A stretch of DNA of 38,477 nt from Ignavibacteriaceae bacterium (GTDB lineage Bacteria > Bacteroidota > Ignavibacteria > Ignavibacteriales > Ignavibacteriaceae), in assembly GCA_023231105.1 (NCBI GenBank), contig JALNWB010000019.1, forward strand, positions 1 to 38,477, read 5' to 3'. Position numbers and translations under genes: made by a program. The stretch's first letter is position 1. Each line of letters starts with the position of its first letter. Of the stretch, positions 27,713 through 34,407 are shown in pieces. Under the pieces are notes generated by a model. It saw nothing but the letters and a program-made list of their open reading frames with translations. It had not been told where the DNA came from and searched no databases.

Positions 27713-29362
27713 GTGATAAAAAAAATTATTTTGATCAGTATAGCAATTACTTTCACTTTTATAGGCCAGGTGAATTATGAACCGGTGAACAAGGGTGTTT
27801 ATGAGTACCTAAACAGGCTTTCCGTCGAAGGGTTTTTAACTCTCCACGATGAGATAAAGCCGTTCACAAGGATATATATAGCATCGAAGCTGAAAGAATT
27901 ACTAGATAAAAGGGAAGAAGGGTTATCCTTGTTAGAAAAAGAGGAATTACGATTTTATATAAGAGATTTTGCGGTGGAATTAGGAAGATTAGGAAAAAAT
28001 ATGAAAAAGTACGAAGCCACTTCAGACTTCCTCTTTTTTGATCATTTTGGAGTGGACAAATACGGCAAGTATAATTTATTTGAGTGGGAAGACTCGCAAT
28101 TCTCTTTGGTGGTCAATCCAATCTTGGGGCATTCCTATTCGCATATAGCATCCAGTGCATTATCACACCGATGGAATGGGGCAACGATACATGGGTCAAT
28201 TGGCGGTAGTGTAGCATTCGACTTAATATTTTTAGACAATTTAGAAACAGGTAAGACAGTTGATCTTACTAGGAGGTTTACTAAAAAAACGGGTTACACA
28301 TTTTTGAAGCTAAACAGTGCAACTTCGCTTGAGTACGATGAAGTCAATGCAAATGTAACTGTATCAAATACTTGGGGAAGTATTACGGTAGGAAAAGATT
28401 TTAATTATTACGGTGACGGGATGAATGGGAACTTAATATTAGGAGACAAGGCGCCATCGTTTCCGCAAATAAAAATTGAAGTTTCTCCTGTCGATTGGTT
28501 CAAGTTTTCTTATATGCACGGCTGGTTGAACTCACAGGTAATAGATTCGTCAACGATACGGATTAACACAAGTGGGGGGGAAACATTTTTGCATGTACCA
28601 AAGTATATTGCAGCACACATGTTTTCATTCACTTTGACAAAGAATATTAATTTATCTATAGGGGAATCAGTTATTTATAGCGACAGATTTCAGCCTATCT
28701 ATTTAATCCCGGTAATGTTTTTCAGGTTAGCAGATCACTACTTGACGGTTCCTGACAATGCGGCAGGGAATGCCCAGATTTACAGTTCGTTTTGGTATAA
28801 AATACCACAATTCAAAACGAAATTCTACGGGGATCTTTTTATTGATGAACTCTCGTTGGAGAAATCATCTAATCCGCAAGCTATTGGCTATACGATTGGA
28901 GTAGAGACAATAAACCCCTTGATTAAGGAATCCGAAGTAGTCTTTGAGTATACTAAAATCGAACCGTTTGTTTACTTTCATAGAGATGATGCGCAGTTTT
29001 ATTCAAACTACAATTATCAACTGGGGCATTGGATAGGAAGCAACGGGGATCAATTGTTTGCCTCGTTTAAGAAAAGAATACTTCGCGGTTTTGATGTGAA
29101 GTTGGCTTTTACCTACGTGAGAAAAGGGAGTGCAGAGTCGAAGACAGCCCCAAGATATTTGAAGTCTGATACATTTTTGCATGGGCTGCGAAAAACTTAC
29201 AAGGATTTAAGCATAGAAGCTAAGTACGAATTGATTCATGACTTGATAGGCAAAGTTTATTACCAATATTCTTATGTTACCGATGAAGATGTTACAAGAA
29301 CTCCTGCCTGGCAGCTTGGAGTGAATCATTCGTTTGGTGTTTCTCTTCAGTATGGAATTTGA
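27713..29362 (+). CDS. Wzi-like outer-membrane capsule-assembly protein
   Basis: This 549-residue protein starts MIKKIILISIAITFTF, a signal peptide. The early part has YEYLNRLSVEGFLTLHDEIKPFTRIYIASKLKELL, the V-x-x-F-L-x-R-L-x-x-x-G pattern that begins capsule-assembly Wzi family proteins in Bacteroidota. The rest is rich in alternating aromatic strands ending in GVNHSFGVSLQYGI, as in a beta-barrel. Wzi holds capsule on the cell surface, so this fits a polysaccharide locus. The start codon is GTG. A repeat element begins at the stop codon itself. Confidence 0.78.
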   Translation: MIKKIILISIAITFTFIGQVNYEPVNKGVYEYLNRLSVEGFLTLHDEIKPFTRIYIASKLKELLDKREEGLSLLEKEELRFYIRDFAVELGRLGKNMKKYEATSDFLFFDHFGVDKYGKYNLFEWEDSQFSLVVNPILGHSYSHIASSALSHRWNGATIHGSIGGSVAFDLIFLDNLETGKTVDLTRRFTKKTGYTFLKLNSATSLEYDEVNANVTVSNTWGSITVGKDFNYYGDGMNGNLILGDKAPSFPQIKIEVSPVDWFKFSYMHGWLNSQVIDSSTIRINTSGGETFLHVPKYIAAHMFSFTLTKNINLSIGESVIYSDRFQPIYLIPVMFFRLADHYLTVPDNAAGNAQIYSSFWYKIPQFKTKFYGDLFIDELSLEKSSNPQAIGYTIGVETINPLIKESEVVFEYTKIEPFVYFHRDDAQFYSNYNYQLGHWIGSNGDQLFASFKKRILRGFDVKLAFTYVRKGSAESKTAPRYLKSDTFLHGLRKTYKDLSIEAKYELIHDLIGKVYYQYSYVTDEDVTRTPAWQLGVNHSFGVSLQYGI

Positions 29363-29392
29363 TGACTACCTGTGGTAGTTAAAATTGAAGGA
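29361..29392 (+). repeat. Repeat family A, copy 1
   Basis: GATGACTACCTGTGGTAGTT followed by AAAATTGAAGGA contains the hairpin ACTACC-TGT-GGTAGT. It overlaps the last two bases of the Wzi-like stop codon. Copies 2 and 3 are at 32366 and 33698. Confidence 0.85.
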
Positions 29393-29403
29393 TTTTAGGA
29401 ATG

Positions 29404-29431
29404 AAGCCCCTCGACTTCGCTCGGGAGATTG
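29404..29431 (+). repeat. Repeat family B, copy 1
   Basis: AAGCCCCTCGACTTCGCTCG followed by GGAGATTG is identical at 33733-33760. CTCGA can pair with TCGGG to form a small hairpin. A diverged copy with TTTGGGAG is at 29865-29888. Confidence 0.85.
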
Positions 29432-29530
29432 TAGGATTGATGATGGATGATGGGGAGAATAAGAGACTTTGGGAGGGGAAAGAGTTGAGCAGTAGTCAGT
29501 AGTCAGTCGGCAGTTGGCGTTTGAACCAGA

Positions 29531-29552
29531 ACATCATTTATGATGTTTTTTT
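29531..29552 (+). terminator. Rho-independent terminator candidate after the Wzi-like gene
   Basis: ACATCAT pairs with ATGATGT around two T, and is followed by a run of seven T. It lies about 170 bases after the end of the polysaccharide locus and is directly followed by repeat E. This is the same arrangement as at 22214. Confidence 0.65.
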
Positions 29553-29557
29553 CGTGG

Positions 29558-29591
29558 AGCGTTACGCTTTAGCGTGATGCGGAGTTTGGGA
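29558..29591 (+). repeat. Repeat family E, copy 2
   Basis: AGCGTTACGCTTTAGCGTGA then TGCGGAGTTTGGGA contains the hairpin ACGCT-TT-AGCGT. A close copy is at 29782-29820. Degenerate GA-rich units (TTGAAGGA, GTAGGAATGA) follow to about 29638. Confidence 0.75.
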
Positions 29592-29693
29592 TTGAAGGAC
29601 TGTAGGAATGAAGGAATGAAGATAGTAGGAATGATGATTTTTATTATTCGACAACCTGTCCCGTGAATTCTGAGACTATTATTTCACAGGATC

Positions 29694-29712
29694 GACAATT
29701 TCGCCAAAGGAC
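29694..29712 (+). repeat. Repeat family C, diverged copy
   Basis: GACAATTTCGCCAAAGGAC resembles the closer copies CAACAATTCCGCCAAAGGAC at 30812, 30964 and 32310. Confidence 0.6.
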
Positions 29713-29781
29713 TTTGAATTTTATATTTGCCTTCTGCCTACCGCCTTTCCACTTTTGACTTTCCACTTTGAACTTGCGATT

Positions 29782-29820
29782 AGCTACGTTACACTTTAGC
29801 GTGATGCGGAGTTTGGAATT
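29782..29820 (+). repeat. Repeat family E, copy 3
   Basis: AGCTACGTTACACTTTAGCG then TGATGCGGAGTTTGGAATT differs at only a few bases from 29558-29591. The 29393-30054 gap contains no convincing gene; a minus-strand open frame there is built from repeats. Confidence 0.75.
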
Positions 29821-29864
29821 GATAATTTTTGATGGATGAGGTTTGATGGAAGATGGGGCAGGTT

Positions 29865-29888
29865 CCTCGACTTCGTTTGGGAGATTGA
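29865..29888 (+). repeat. Repeat family B, diverged copy
   Basis: CCTCGACTTCGTTTGGGAG and then ATTGA match the family B copies at 29404 and 33733 with CGCTCG changed to CGTTTG. G-T pairs could still keep the small stem. Confidence 0.6.
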
Positions 29889-30054
29889 ATAATGCAAAGA
29901 TCACAAAATTGCAAGATTACAAGATTGAAAATTGATCCGGCAGGGCGGACCGAAAACTAAAAACTGTGAACCGGCGACTGAATAAATGAATTGTTTTGTT
30001 TAGAAAATTATTTTATTTTGTGGCACAAATGTGAAACAAAATGGAGATGATAAA

Positions 30055-30318
30055 ATGGCTATTAAAACAGCTATGGTTAGGGCAAGATTGGACCCAGCGT
30101 TAAAGAAAAAAGCGGAAAAAATCTTTGAAATTGTCGGTTTAACTGAATCCGAAGCGGTGAGATTATTTTATAAAAATGTTGTAATAACCCGTGGGCTACC
30201 TTTTACACTTTCTATTCCTAACGATGAGACTAAATTAGCGATTGAAGAAGCGAGGAGAGGGGAGTTTTCAATAAAACATAATTCGATTGATAGTTTATTT
30301 CTGGATTTGAAATCTTGA
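30055..30318 (+). CDS. dinJ: DinJ/RelB-family antitoxin
   Basis: This ribbon-helix-helix antitoxin of 87 residues starts MAIKTAMVRARLDPALKKKAEKIF, the strand and first helix that bind DNA, and continues GLTESEAVRLFYKNVVITRGLPF, the second helix. The C-terminal part would wrap and inhibit the YafQ toxin next door. I start it at ATG 30055 because GGAG lies eight bases upstream and the family begins at that Met; a GTG at 30031 is open but adds residues foreign to the family. The toxin start overlaps the stop by four bases (TTGA). Confidence 0.92.
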   Translation: MAIKTAMVRARLDPALKKKAEKIFEIVGLTESEAVRLFYKNVVITRGLPFTLSIPNDETKLAIEEARRGEFSIKHNSIDSLFLDLKS

Positions 30319-30587
30319 AATTAAGCGTTGTTTTTACAAAGGGATTTAAGAAAGATTTTAAGAAAATAGAGAAGCATGAAAAGAAATTGTTTCAATTAAA
30401 AGAAACTGTTATTTCTCTTACAGAGAGGAAACCTTTAAATAAAAAACTTCTCGATCATCCGCTAAAAGGAGATTATAAAGATTGCAGGGAATGCCATTTA
30501 GCGCCGGATTTTTTGTTGATCTATAAGGTTGAAGATGAAACATTAATTCTTGTCCGTTGCGGTTCTCATACAGAACTTTTTGAATAA
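30315..30587 (+). CDS. yafQ: YafQ-family mRNA interferase toxin
   Basis: This 90-residue RelE/ParE-fold toxin has the whole YafQ active set: His48 (DHPLKGDY), His61 and Asp65 in RECHLAPDFLLIY, His85 in CGSHTELF, and Phe89. YafQ cleaves mRNA in the ribosome. The start codon is TTG overlapping the antitoxin stop, which would keep toxin output lower than antitoxin. The pair appears intact and is likely autoregulated by the antitoxin-toxin complex. Confidence 0.93.
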   Translation: MKLSVVFTKGFKKDFKKIEKHEKKLFQLKETVISLTERKPLNKKLLDHPLKGDYKDCRECHLAPDFLLIYKVEDETLILVRCGSHTELFE

Positions 30588-30624
30588 ACCCAGTAGGATG
30601 GATGATCCCGTTAAATCCCTTGAA

Positions 30625-30720
30625 GTCCAGTGAGATTCCGTAAAATAAAAAAGCAAATTTTACGGGACAGGTAGCAAAAGACGCACTGCATAGGACAGGT
30701 GGCTTTGTATTTCACTGGAC
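30625..30720 (+). repeat. Nested inverted-repeat element downstream of yafQ
   Basis: An outer arm GTCCAGTGA (30625-30633) pairs with TCACTGGAC (30712-30720), and an inner arm CCGTAAAAT (30638-30646) pairs exactly with ATTTTACGG (30657-30665). GGACAGGT occurs twice between the inner hairpin and the right outer arm. The inner hairpin could end the toxin transcript. The rest of 30588-31094 is repeats; I see no gene in it. Confidence 0.7.
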
Positions 30721-30811
30721 CACCGCAAAGCGGGGCAGGCAGGTTGAAGGATTGAAGGAATTTTGATGTGTGATGGTTGAGGGTTGATGAGTGAAGTTTT
30801 TATTCGTCAAT

Positions 30812-30835
30812 CAACAATTCCGCCAAAGGACGGAC
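30812..30835 (+). repeat. Repeat family C, copy 2
   Basis: CAACAATTCCGCCAAAGGAC followed by GGAC. It is followed by GCGCAAATCGAAAATCCG and AAGGGATTGA, which also follows the copy at 32310. Confidence 0.8.
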
Positions 30836-30885
30836 AGGCGCAAATCGAAAATCCGAAGGGATTGAAGGATTTTAGGAATGAAAGA

Positions 30886-30923
30886 TTTGAGCCAGAGGCT
30901 CATCAGCAGAAGGCTGAGATGAT
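30886..30923 (+). repeat. Repeat family D, double hairpin, copy 1
   Basis: TTTGAGCCAGAGGCTC forms GAGCC-AGA-GGCTC, and ATCAGCAGAAGGCTGAGAT forms TCAGC-AGAAG-GCTGA. Copies at 32259 and 33659 keep both stems with different bases. Confidence 0.8.
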
Positions 30924-30963
30924 TGAAAGAATGATGAATAGAAAAACAAATACAATCGTCAAT

Positions 30964-30987
30964 CAACAATTCCGCCAAAGGACGAAC
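30964..30987 (+). repeat. Repeat family C, copy 3
   Basis: CAACAATTCCGCCAAAGGAC followed by GAAC matches the copy at 30812 almost exactly, about 150 bases away. Confidence 0.8.
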
Positions 30988-31054
30988 GTGCATAAATCGA
31001 CAATCAAAAAGTGATTGAAGGGGCAATGATAATTATACAACCGTAGTTTGATAT

Positions 31055-31069
31055 TTCCCAATTTGGGAA
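31055..31069 (+). promoter_or_regulatory. Palindromic operator candidate for higBA
   Basis: TTCCCAA-T-TTGGGAA is a perfect 15-base palindrome ending 25 bases before the higB start. HigA antitoxins repress their own operon by binding such sites, so this is a likely binding site. That is an inference. Confidence 0.7.
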
Positions 31070-31094
31070 TTATTCATATATTTACTTATAACTT

Positions 31095-31397
31095 ATGCGG
31101 ATTATTGCTAGAAAAACTCTTATAAAGTTTTGGGAAAAATATCCCGATTCTGAGCAACCATTAAAATCATGGTTTGATGAAATATCGAATACTCCATGGT
31201 CTTCACCGAATGAAGTAAAGAGTCAATATCATAATGCTTCGATAATAACAAAGAAAAGAGTTGTCTTTAATATTAAAGGGAATAGGTATCGTTTAGTAGT
31301 TGATATTGAATATAAAATTAAAATTGTTTTTATTGTATGGATAGGCACCCATAAGGAATATGACAAACTAAATGTTAAGGAAATTAAATATGAATAG
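31095..31397 (+). CDS. higB: HigB-family toxin
   Basis: This 100-residue RelE-like toxin of the HigB_toxin family starts MRIIARKTLIKFWEKYPDSEQPLKSWF, then ASIITKKRVVFNIKGNRYRLVVDIEYKIKIVFIVWIGTHKEYDKL. The basic residues (Lys, Arg) of the central strands and the closing G-T-H-x-x-Y-D are the family's RNA-cleaving surface. The toxin precedes the antitoxin, the usual order of hig systems. A palindromic operator candidate lies upstream. It overlaps higA by eight bases. Confidence 0.93.
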   Translation: MRIIARKTLIKFWEKYPDSEQPLKSWFDEISNTPWSSPNEVKSQYHNASIITKKRVVFNIKGNRYRLVVDIEYKIKIVFIVWIGTHKEYDKLNVKEIKYE

Positions 31398-31776
31398 AAA
31401 TTTTAGCTTACAGATAAAACCTATAAGGACAAAAAAAACATATAAAGAAGCGCTAGTCAGAATTTATGAATTAATGCAAAAGGATTTGGCTGTAGATAAC
31501 GACGAGTATGATGAACTGGAATTACTCTCAATCTTGGTTGAAGATTATGAAAAGAAATTTTTCCCGATTAACTTACCTGATCCGATTGAGGCTATTAAAT
31601 TTAGGTTAGAACAACTCAATTTGGAGGATTCAGCCTTGATATCAATACTAGGGTCTAAAAGCAGAGCCTCTGAAATATTAAATAGAAAAAGGAAATTAAG
31701 TTTATCAATGATAAGAGCTCTTAATAATAAACTCAAAATACCGGCTTCTTCCTTAATTGCGAATTATCATGACTAA
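31390..31776 (+). CDS. higA: HigA-family antitoxin
   Basis: This antitoxin of 128 residues begins MNRNFSLQIKPIRTKKTYKEALVRI. The N-terminal part binds HigB. The C-terminal part, LISILGSKSRASEILNRKRKLSLSMIRALNNKLKIPASSLI, is a Xre-like helix-turn-helix for DNA binding. ATG 31390 is preferred to ATG 31372 because AAGGA lies just upstream and the family starts there. It should repress the operon through the palindrome at 31055. Confidence 0.92.
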   Translation: MNRNFSLQIKPIRTKKTYKEALVRIYELMQKDLAVDNDEYDELELLSILVEDYEKKFFPINLPDPIEAIKFRLEQLNLEDSALISILGSKSRASEILNRKRKLSLSMIRALNNKLKIPASSLIANYHD

Positions 31777-31786
31777 AGACGTTTGG

Positions 31787-31852
31787 ATTTGAGGATTTTA
31801 GGATTGAAGATTGAAGGAATGATGATTGAAGGAATGTAGGATTTGAGGATTA
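31787..31852 (+). repeat. Degenerate GA-rich tandem units
   Basis: Units such as GATTTGAGGATTTTAGGATT, GATTGAAGGAATGATG and GATTGAAGGAATGTAGG follow each other. The same units flank most hairpin repeats between 29.4 and 33.8 kb. Confidence 0.6.
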
Positions 31853-31881
31853 TTCATCAATCATAAATAATAAATCCAAAG

Positions 31882-32232
31882 ATGAATAAGAATGAATTAA
31901 AAGAGCGTACCAAAAAGTTTGCTCATGATTGTGTCAAATTAGCTTTAATGCTTCCTAATACATTTCTTGGAAATCACTTAAAAGGTCAATTGATTAGATG
32001 CAGTACTTCCGTTGCAGCTAATTATCGCGCTGCATGTTTAGGGCAAAGTAAAGCTTCTTTTATTTCAAAATTAAGCATAGTCATAGAAGAATCAGATGAG
32101 GCTGAATTTTGGCTGGAATTTATTATTGACGAAAAACTATTATTAATTGAAAATGTACAGACCCTAAAAAAGGAAGCTCATGAATTAGCCTCAATATTTA
32201 TATCTTCCAGAATGACGGCACAGAAGGATTGA
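31882..32232 (+). CDS. Four-helix-bundle protein (S23/IVP family)
   Basis: This 116-residue helical protein of the PF05635-type family reads KERTKKFAHDCVKLALMLPNT, then LIRCSTSVAANYRAACLGQSKASFISKLSIVIEESDEAEFWLEFI and LKKEAHELASIFISS. R-x-x-x-S-V-x-x-N-x-x-E/A near residue 40 and E-S-D-E-A-x-F-W-L near residue 72 are the family's signature. The family is also found inside intervening sequences of 23S rRNA genes, and free copies occur with intergenic repeats. The molecular role is unknown. Confidence 0.9.
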   Translation: MNKNELKERTKKFAHDCVKLALMLPNTFLGNHLKGQLIRCSTSVAANYRAACLGQSKASFISKLSIVIEESDEAEFWLEFIIDEKLLLIENVQTLKKEAHELASIFISSRMTAQKD

Positions 32233-32258
32233 TGATTTATGATTGTAGGATTGAAGGA

Positions 32259-32295
32259 TTTGAGCCATAGGCTCATTAGCCTTCGGCTAAGATGA
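32259..32295 (+). repeat. Repeat family D, double hairpin, copy 2
   Basis: GAGCC-ATA-GGCTC is followed by TTAGCC-TTC-GGCTAA. Stem two differs in sequence from copies 1 and 3 but still pairs. Confidence 0.8.
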
Positions 32296-32309
32296 ATTAA
32301 AACTGCAAT

Positions 32310-32333
32310 TAACAATTCCGCCAAAGGACGGAC
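32310..32333 (+). repeat. Repeat family C, copy 4
   Basis: TAACAATTCCGCCAAAGGAC followed by GGAC. It is followed by GCGCAAATAGAAAATCCA and AAGGGATTGA as at 30839, then directly by repeat A. Confidence 0.8.
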
Positions 32334-32365
32334 ATAAATGCGCAAATAGAAAATCCAAAGGGATT

Positions 32366-32397
32366 GATGACTACCTGTGGTAGTTAAAATTGAAGGA
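32366..32397 (+). repeat. Repeat family A, copy 2
   Basis: GATGACTACCTGTGGTAGTT followed by AAAATTGAAGGA is identical to copy 1 at 29361. Confidence 0.85.
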
Positions 32398-32420
32398 ATG
32401 AAGGATTGATTTTTATTTAA

Positions 32421-32458
32421 TACAAATATGCGTAAATTTGTAAAAAATAAATTACAAA
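32421..32458 (+). promoter_or_regulatory. Repeated half-sites before the ATPase gene
   Basis: TACAAAT (32421), ATTTGTA (32436) and TTACAAA (32452) form two overlapping inverted repeats just before the ATPase start. TAAATTTG (32433-32440) also fits the TAnnTTTG promoter box known from Bacteroidota. This may be a promoter with an operator over it; the evidence is only pattern. Confidence 0.4.
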
Positions 32459-32459
32459 T

Positions 32460-33647
32460 ATGAGAAAAAGATTTCTTTATCATCGTCTAATAAAATATCT
32501 GGATCATAAAAACGCATTAGTGATAACCGGTATGCGGCAGGTTGGTAAGACTACTTTAATGAAACAGATATTTGATGAAGTTCCCTTTCCGAAATTATGG
32601 TTTGATTTTGATAATCCTTTGGATATGCTTCATTTTGAAAATATTGATTATGATGCAATCTATGCTAATCTACTGAAGGAAAGCGACATAAAAGAGGAAC
32701 GTTTATTTGTATTTATTGATGAGATTCAGAACCTTCCGGAAATTACCAAGATAATAAAATATCTAATTGACAATTATAAAGTTAAGTTTATAGTAACCGG
32801 ATCATCTAATTATTATTTGAAAAATTTATTTCCGGAATCATTAAGCGGGCGGAAATTTCTATTTATACTGCCAACGATGAGTTTTAAGGAATATTTATTT
32901 TTCAAGGATAAGCGTAAAGAAGAAGATATCGGTACTGAAGAGGATATTGATAAAGTATTGAATGAATATTCTTTGTTTGAATTTAAAAAGTATGAGAATG
33001 ATTATGCCGATTATATGGAGTATGGCGGTTTTCCTGAAGTTGTTACCACTTCCGATATAAAAACAAAAAAAGAAGTCTTGCGGAATATATTTGCTTCATT
33101 TTTTGAAAAAGATATCCGTTTACTTTCCGATATAAAAGATATACGGGAATTAAGAGATTTGATCTTATTATTAGTTCCGCGAACCGGTAATATGCTTGAT
33201 ATAACAAAGCTTTCATCCGAGACAGGTATTAACAGAGTTAAATTATATGATTACCTTGAGTTTTTACAGGGAGTATTTTTCATTAAACTTAATCCGAAAT
33301 TCAATGCAAGTATAGATAGATCAGTAGCCGGTGGGAAGAAAGTATATTTTTCAGATAACGGATTATTGAATGTAATAGGTAGAGTAAATGACGGACAGCT
33401 TTTTGAAAATACGGTTGCGAATCAACTAAGTTTATATGGAGAGCTGTCATTTTACAACAAAAGAAATAGCGCCGAAATTGATTTTATACTGAATAAGGAA
33501 ATAGCATTTGAAGTTAAGTCAAAAGCCAGTGAAAAAGATTTAATAAGACTTGAAAATATTTGCAACAGAATAGGGATTAATAAGAACTATCTAATTAGTT
33601 TGAATTATGCGAAAACAGAAAGAACAATTTTCCCTATGTTCTTTTGA
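32460..33647 (+). CDS. AAA ATPase with DUF4143 (AAA_14 family)
   Basis: This 395-residue protein has an N-terminal ATPase domain with Walker A TGMRQVGKTTL near residue 23, Walker B RLFVFIDEIQNL near residue 82, and VTGSSNYYLKNLFPESLSGR, typical of AAA_14. From about residue 215 the DUF4143 part has a winged-helix-like stretch (TGINRVKLYDYLEFLQGVFFI) and ends in AEIDFILNKEIAFEVKSK, a PD-(D/E)xK-like core. These proteins are common orphan modules whose job is unsettled. It has its own upstream repeated half-sites, so it may be self-regulated. Confidence 0.92.
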   Translation: MRKRFLYHRLIKYLDHKNALVITGMRQVGKTTLMKQIFDEVPFPKLWFDFDNPLDMLHFENIDYDAIYANLLKESDIKEERLFVFIDEIQNLPEITKIIKYLIDNYKVKFIVTGSSNYYLKNLFPESLSGRKFLFILPTMSFKEYLFFKDKRKEEDIGTEEDIDKVLNEYSLFEFKKYENDYADYMEYGGFPEVVTTSDIKTKKEVLRNIFASFFEKDIRLLSDIKDIRELRDLILLLVPRTGNMLDITKLSSETGINRVKLYDYLEFLQGVFFIKLNPKFNASIDRSVAGGKKVYFSDNGLLNVIGRVNDGQLFENTVANQLSLYGELSFYNKRNSAEIDFILNKEIAFEVKSKASEKDLIRLENICNRIGINKNYLISLNYAKTERTIFPMFF

Positions 33648-33658
33648 GGATTTTAGGA

Positions 33659-33695
33659 TTTGAGCCATAGGCTCATTAGCAGAAGGCTGAGATGA
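33659..33695 (+). repeat. Repeat family D, double hairpin, copy 3
   Basis: GAGCC-ATA-GGCTC is followed by TTAGC-AGAAG-GCTGA. It starts about 12 bases after the ATPase stop. Confidence 0.8.
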
Positions 33696-33697
33696 AT

Positions 33698-33731
33698 GAT
33701 GACTACCTGCGGTAGTTAAAATTGAAGGAAT
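33698..33731 (+). repeat. Repeat family A, copy 3
   Basis: GATGACTACCTGCGGTAGTT followed by AAAATTGAAGGA. The only change from copies 1 and 2 is in the hairpin loop. Confidence 0.85.
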
Positions 33732-33732
33732 G

Positions 33733-33760
33733 AAGCCCCTCGACTTCGCTCGGGAGATTG
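33733..33760 (+). repeat. Repeat family B, copy 2
   Basis: Identical to 29404-29431 and again close behind repeat A. The rest of 33761-34011 shows CGTCGG twice around TATAATAT at about 33851-33871 before a T-run, and no gene. Confidence 0.85.
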
Positions 33761-34011
33761 CAGGAATGATGAAGGATGATTGTTGAGGAGAAGTAAAATG
33801 TGAAAGGGGCAAGTTGAAAGTGACATGTAAAAATTGAGAAGAAAGCAAGAGTCGTCGGTATAATATCGTCGGCTTTTTTGCTTTATAGGGCAAATTAAAA
33901 ATAAAATAAAATTTTTTTTTCAGCTTTTTGCTATGAATCGGATCGAGATCTTGCTATGCGATAGAAATAGTCTTTTTGGATAAGGACAAAAATCGTAGAA
34001 TATTAAAATCT

Positions 34012-34407
34012 TTATTTATTCGACGAAATTTTTCGTAGTAAATCTTTTATCTCTTTTATGTCTTGTTTTATTTCCTCAATTTCTTTTTCAGCTTTTACGT
34101 TTACTTCGAAATCAGTTTCGGCATGGATTTCAGAATGCTTGGATTGCAAATTTTGTCCAACCATAATTAAAGGCATTAAAAATATCTGTATCATATTTGA
34201 AATGAATAACCAAAAAACAAAAGCGGGAAACGGATCAAAACGAACTTGTGTGGGGGCGAGCGTATTCCATGTCAGCCACAATATTGTCCAAAAAAATATT
34301 ATAGCGAAAAAACCAATTGTTCCAACTTTATTGGTGATCCAAATAGCAAATTTTTCCGGTTACTTCAACAAAGTTTTATAAATGTGATTTGCATTTTTCG
34401 TATTCAT
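34012..34407 (-). pseudogene. DUF1003 membrane protein with early in-frame stop
   Basis: Read on the minus strand from ATG 34407-34405, the product starts MNTKNANHIYKTLLK, meets TAA at 34362-34360, and then continues in frame with PEKFAIWITNKVGTIGFF, WTILWLTWNTLAP, RFDPFPAFVFWLFISNMIQIFLMPLIMVGQNLQ and an acidic-basic coiled tail to the stop at 34012. The central part is strongly like DUF1003, with two membrane segments and the RFDPFP and LMPLIMVGQN motifs. No ATG, GTG or TTG lies between the stop and the first membrane segment, so the intact family N-terminus appears cut by one substitution. A TTG inside the first membrane segment would give a truncated product. Confidence 0.75.

Noticed and set aside
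29644..29904. 86-codon minus-strand frame after the Wzi-like gene
   Set aside because: It spans repeats C, E and B and has no recognisable motif; treated as chance.
30784..31014. 76-codon plus-strand frame between yafQ and higB, and the opposing minus-strand frame
   Set aside because: Its product is the translation of repeat families C and D and GA-rich units; no start signal or family likeness.
29361..33760. Possible CRISPR array from the repeated short units
   Set aside because: Spacing is irregular, units belong to several families, and genes lie between them; no regular spacers and no cas genes.
33591..33893. 100-codon minus-strand frame across the ATPase end
   Set aside because: Made of the tail of the ATPase read backwards plus repeats A, B and D.
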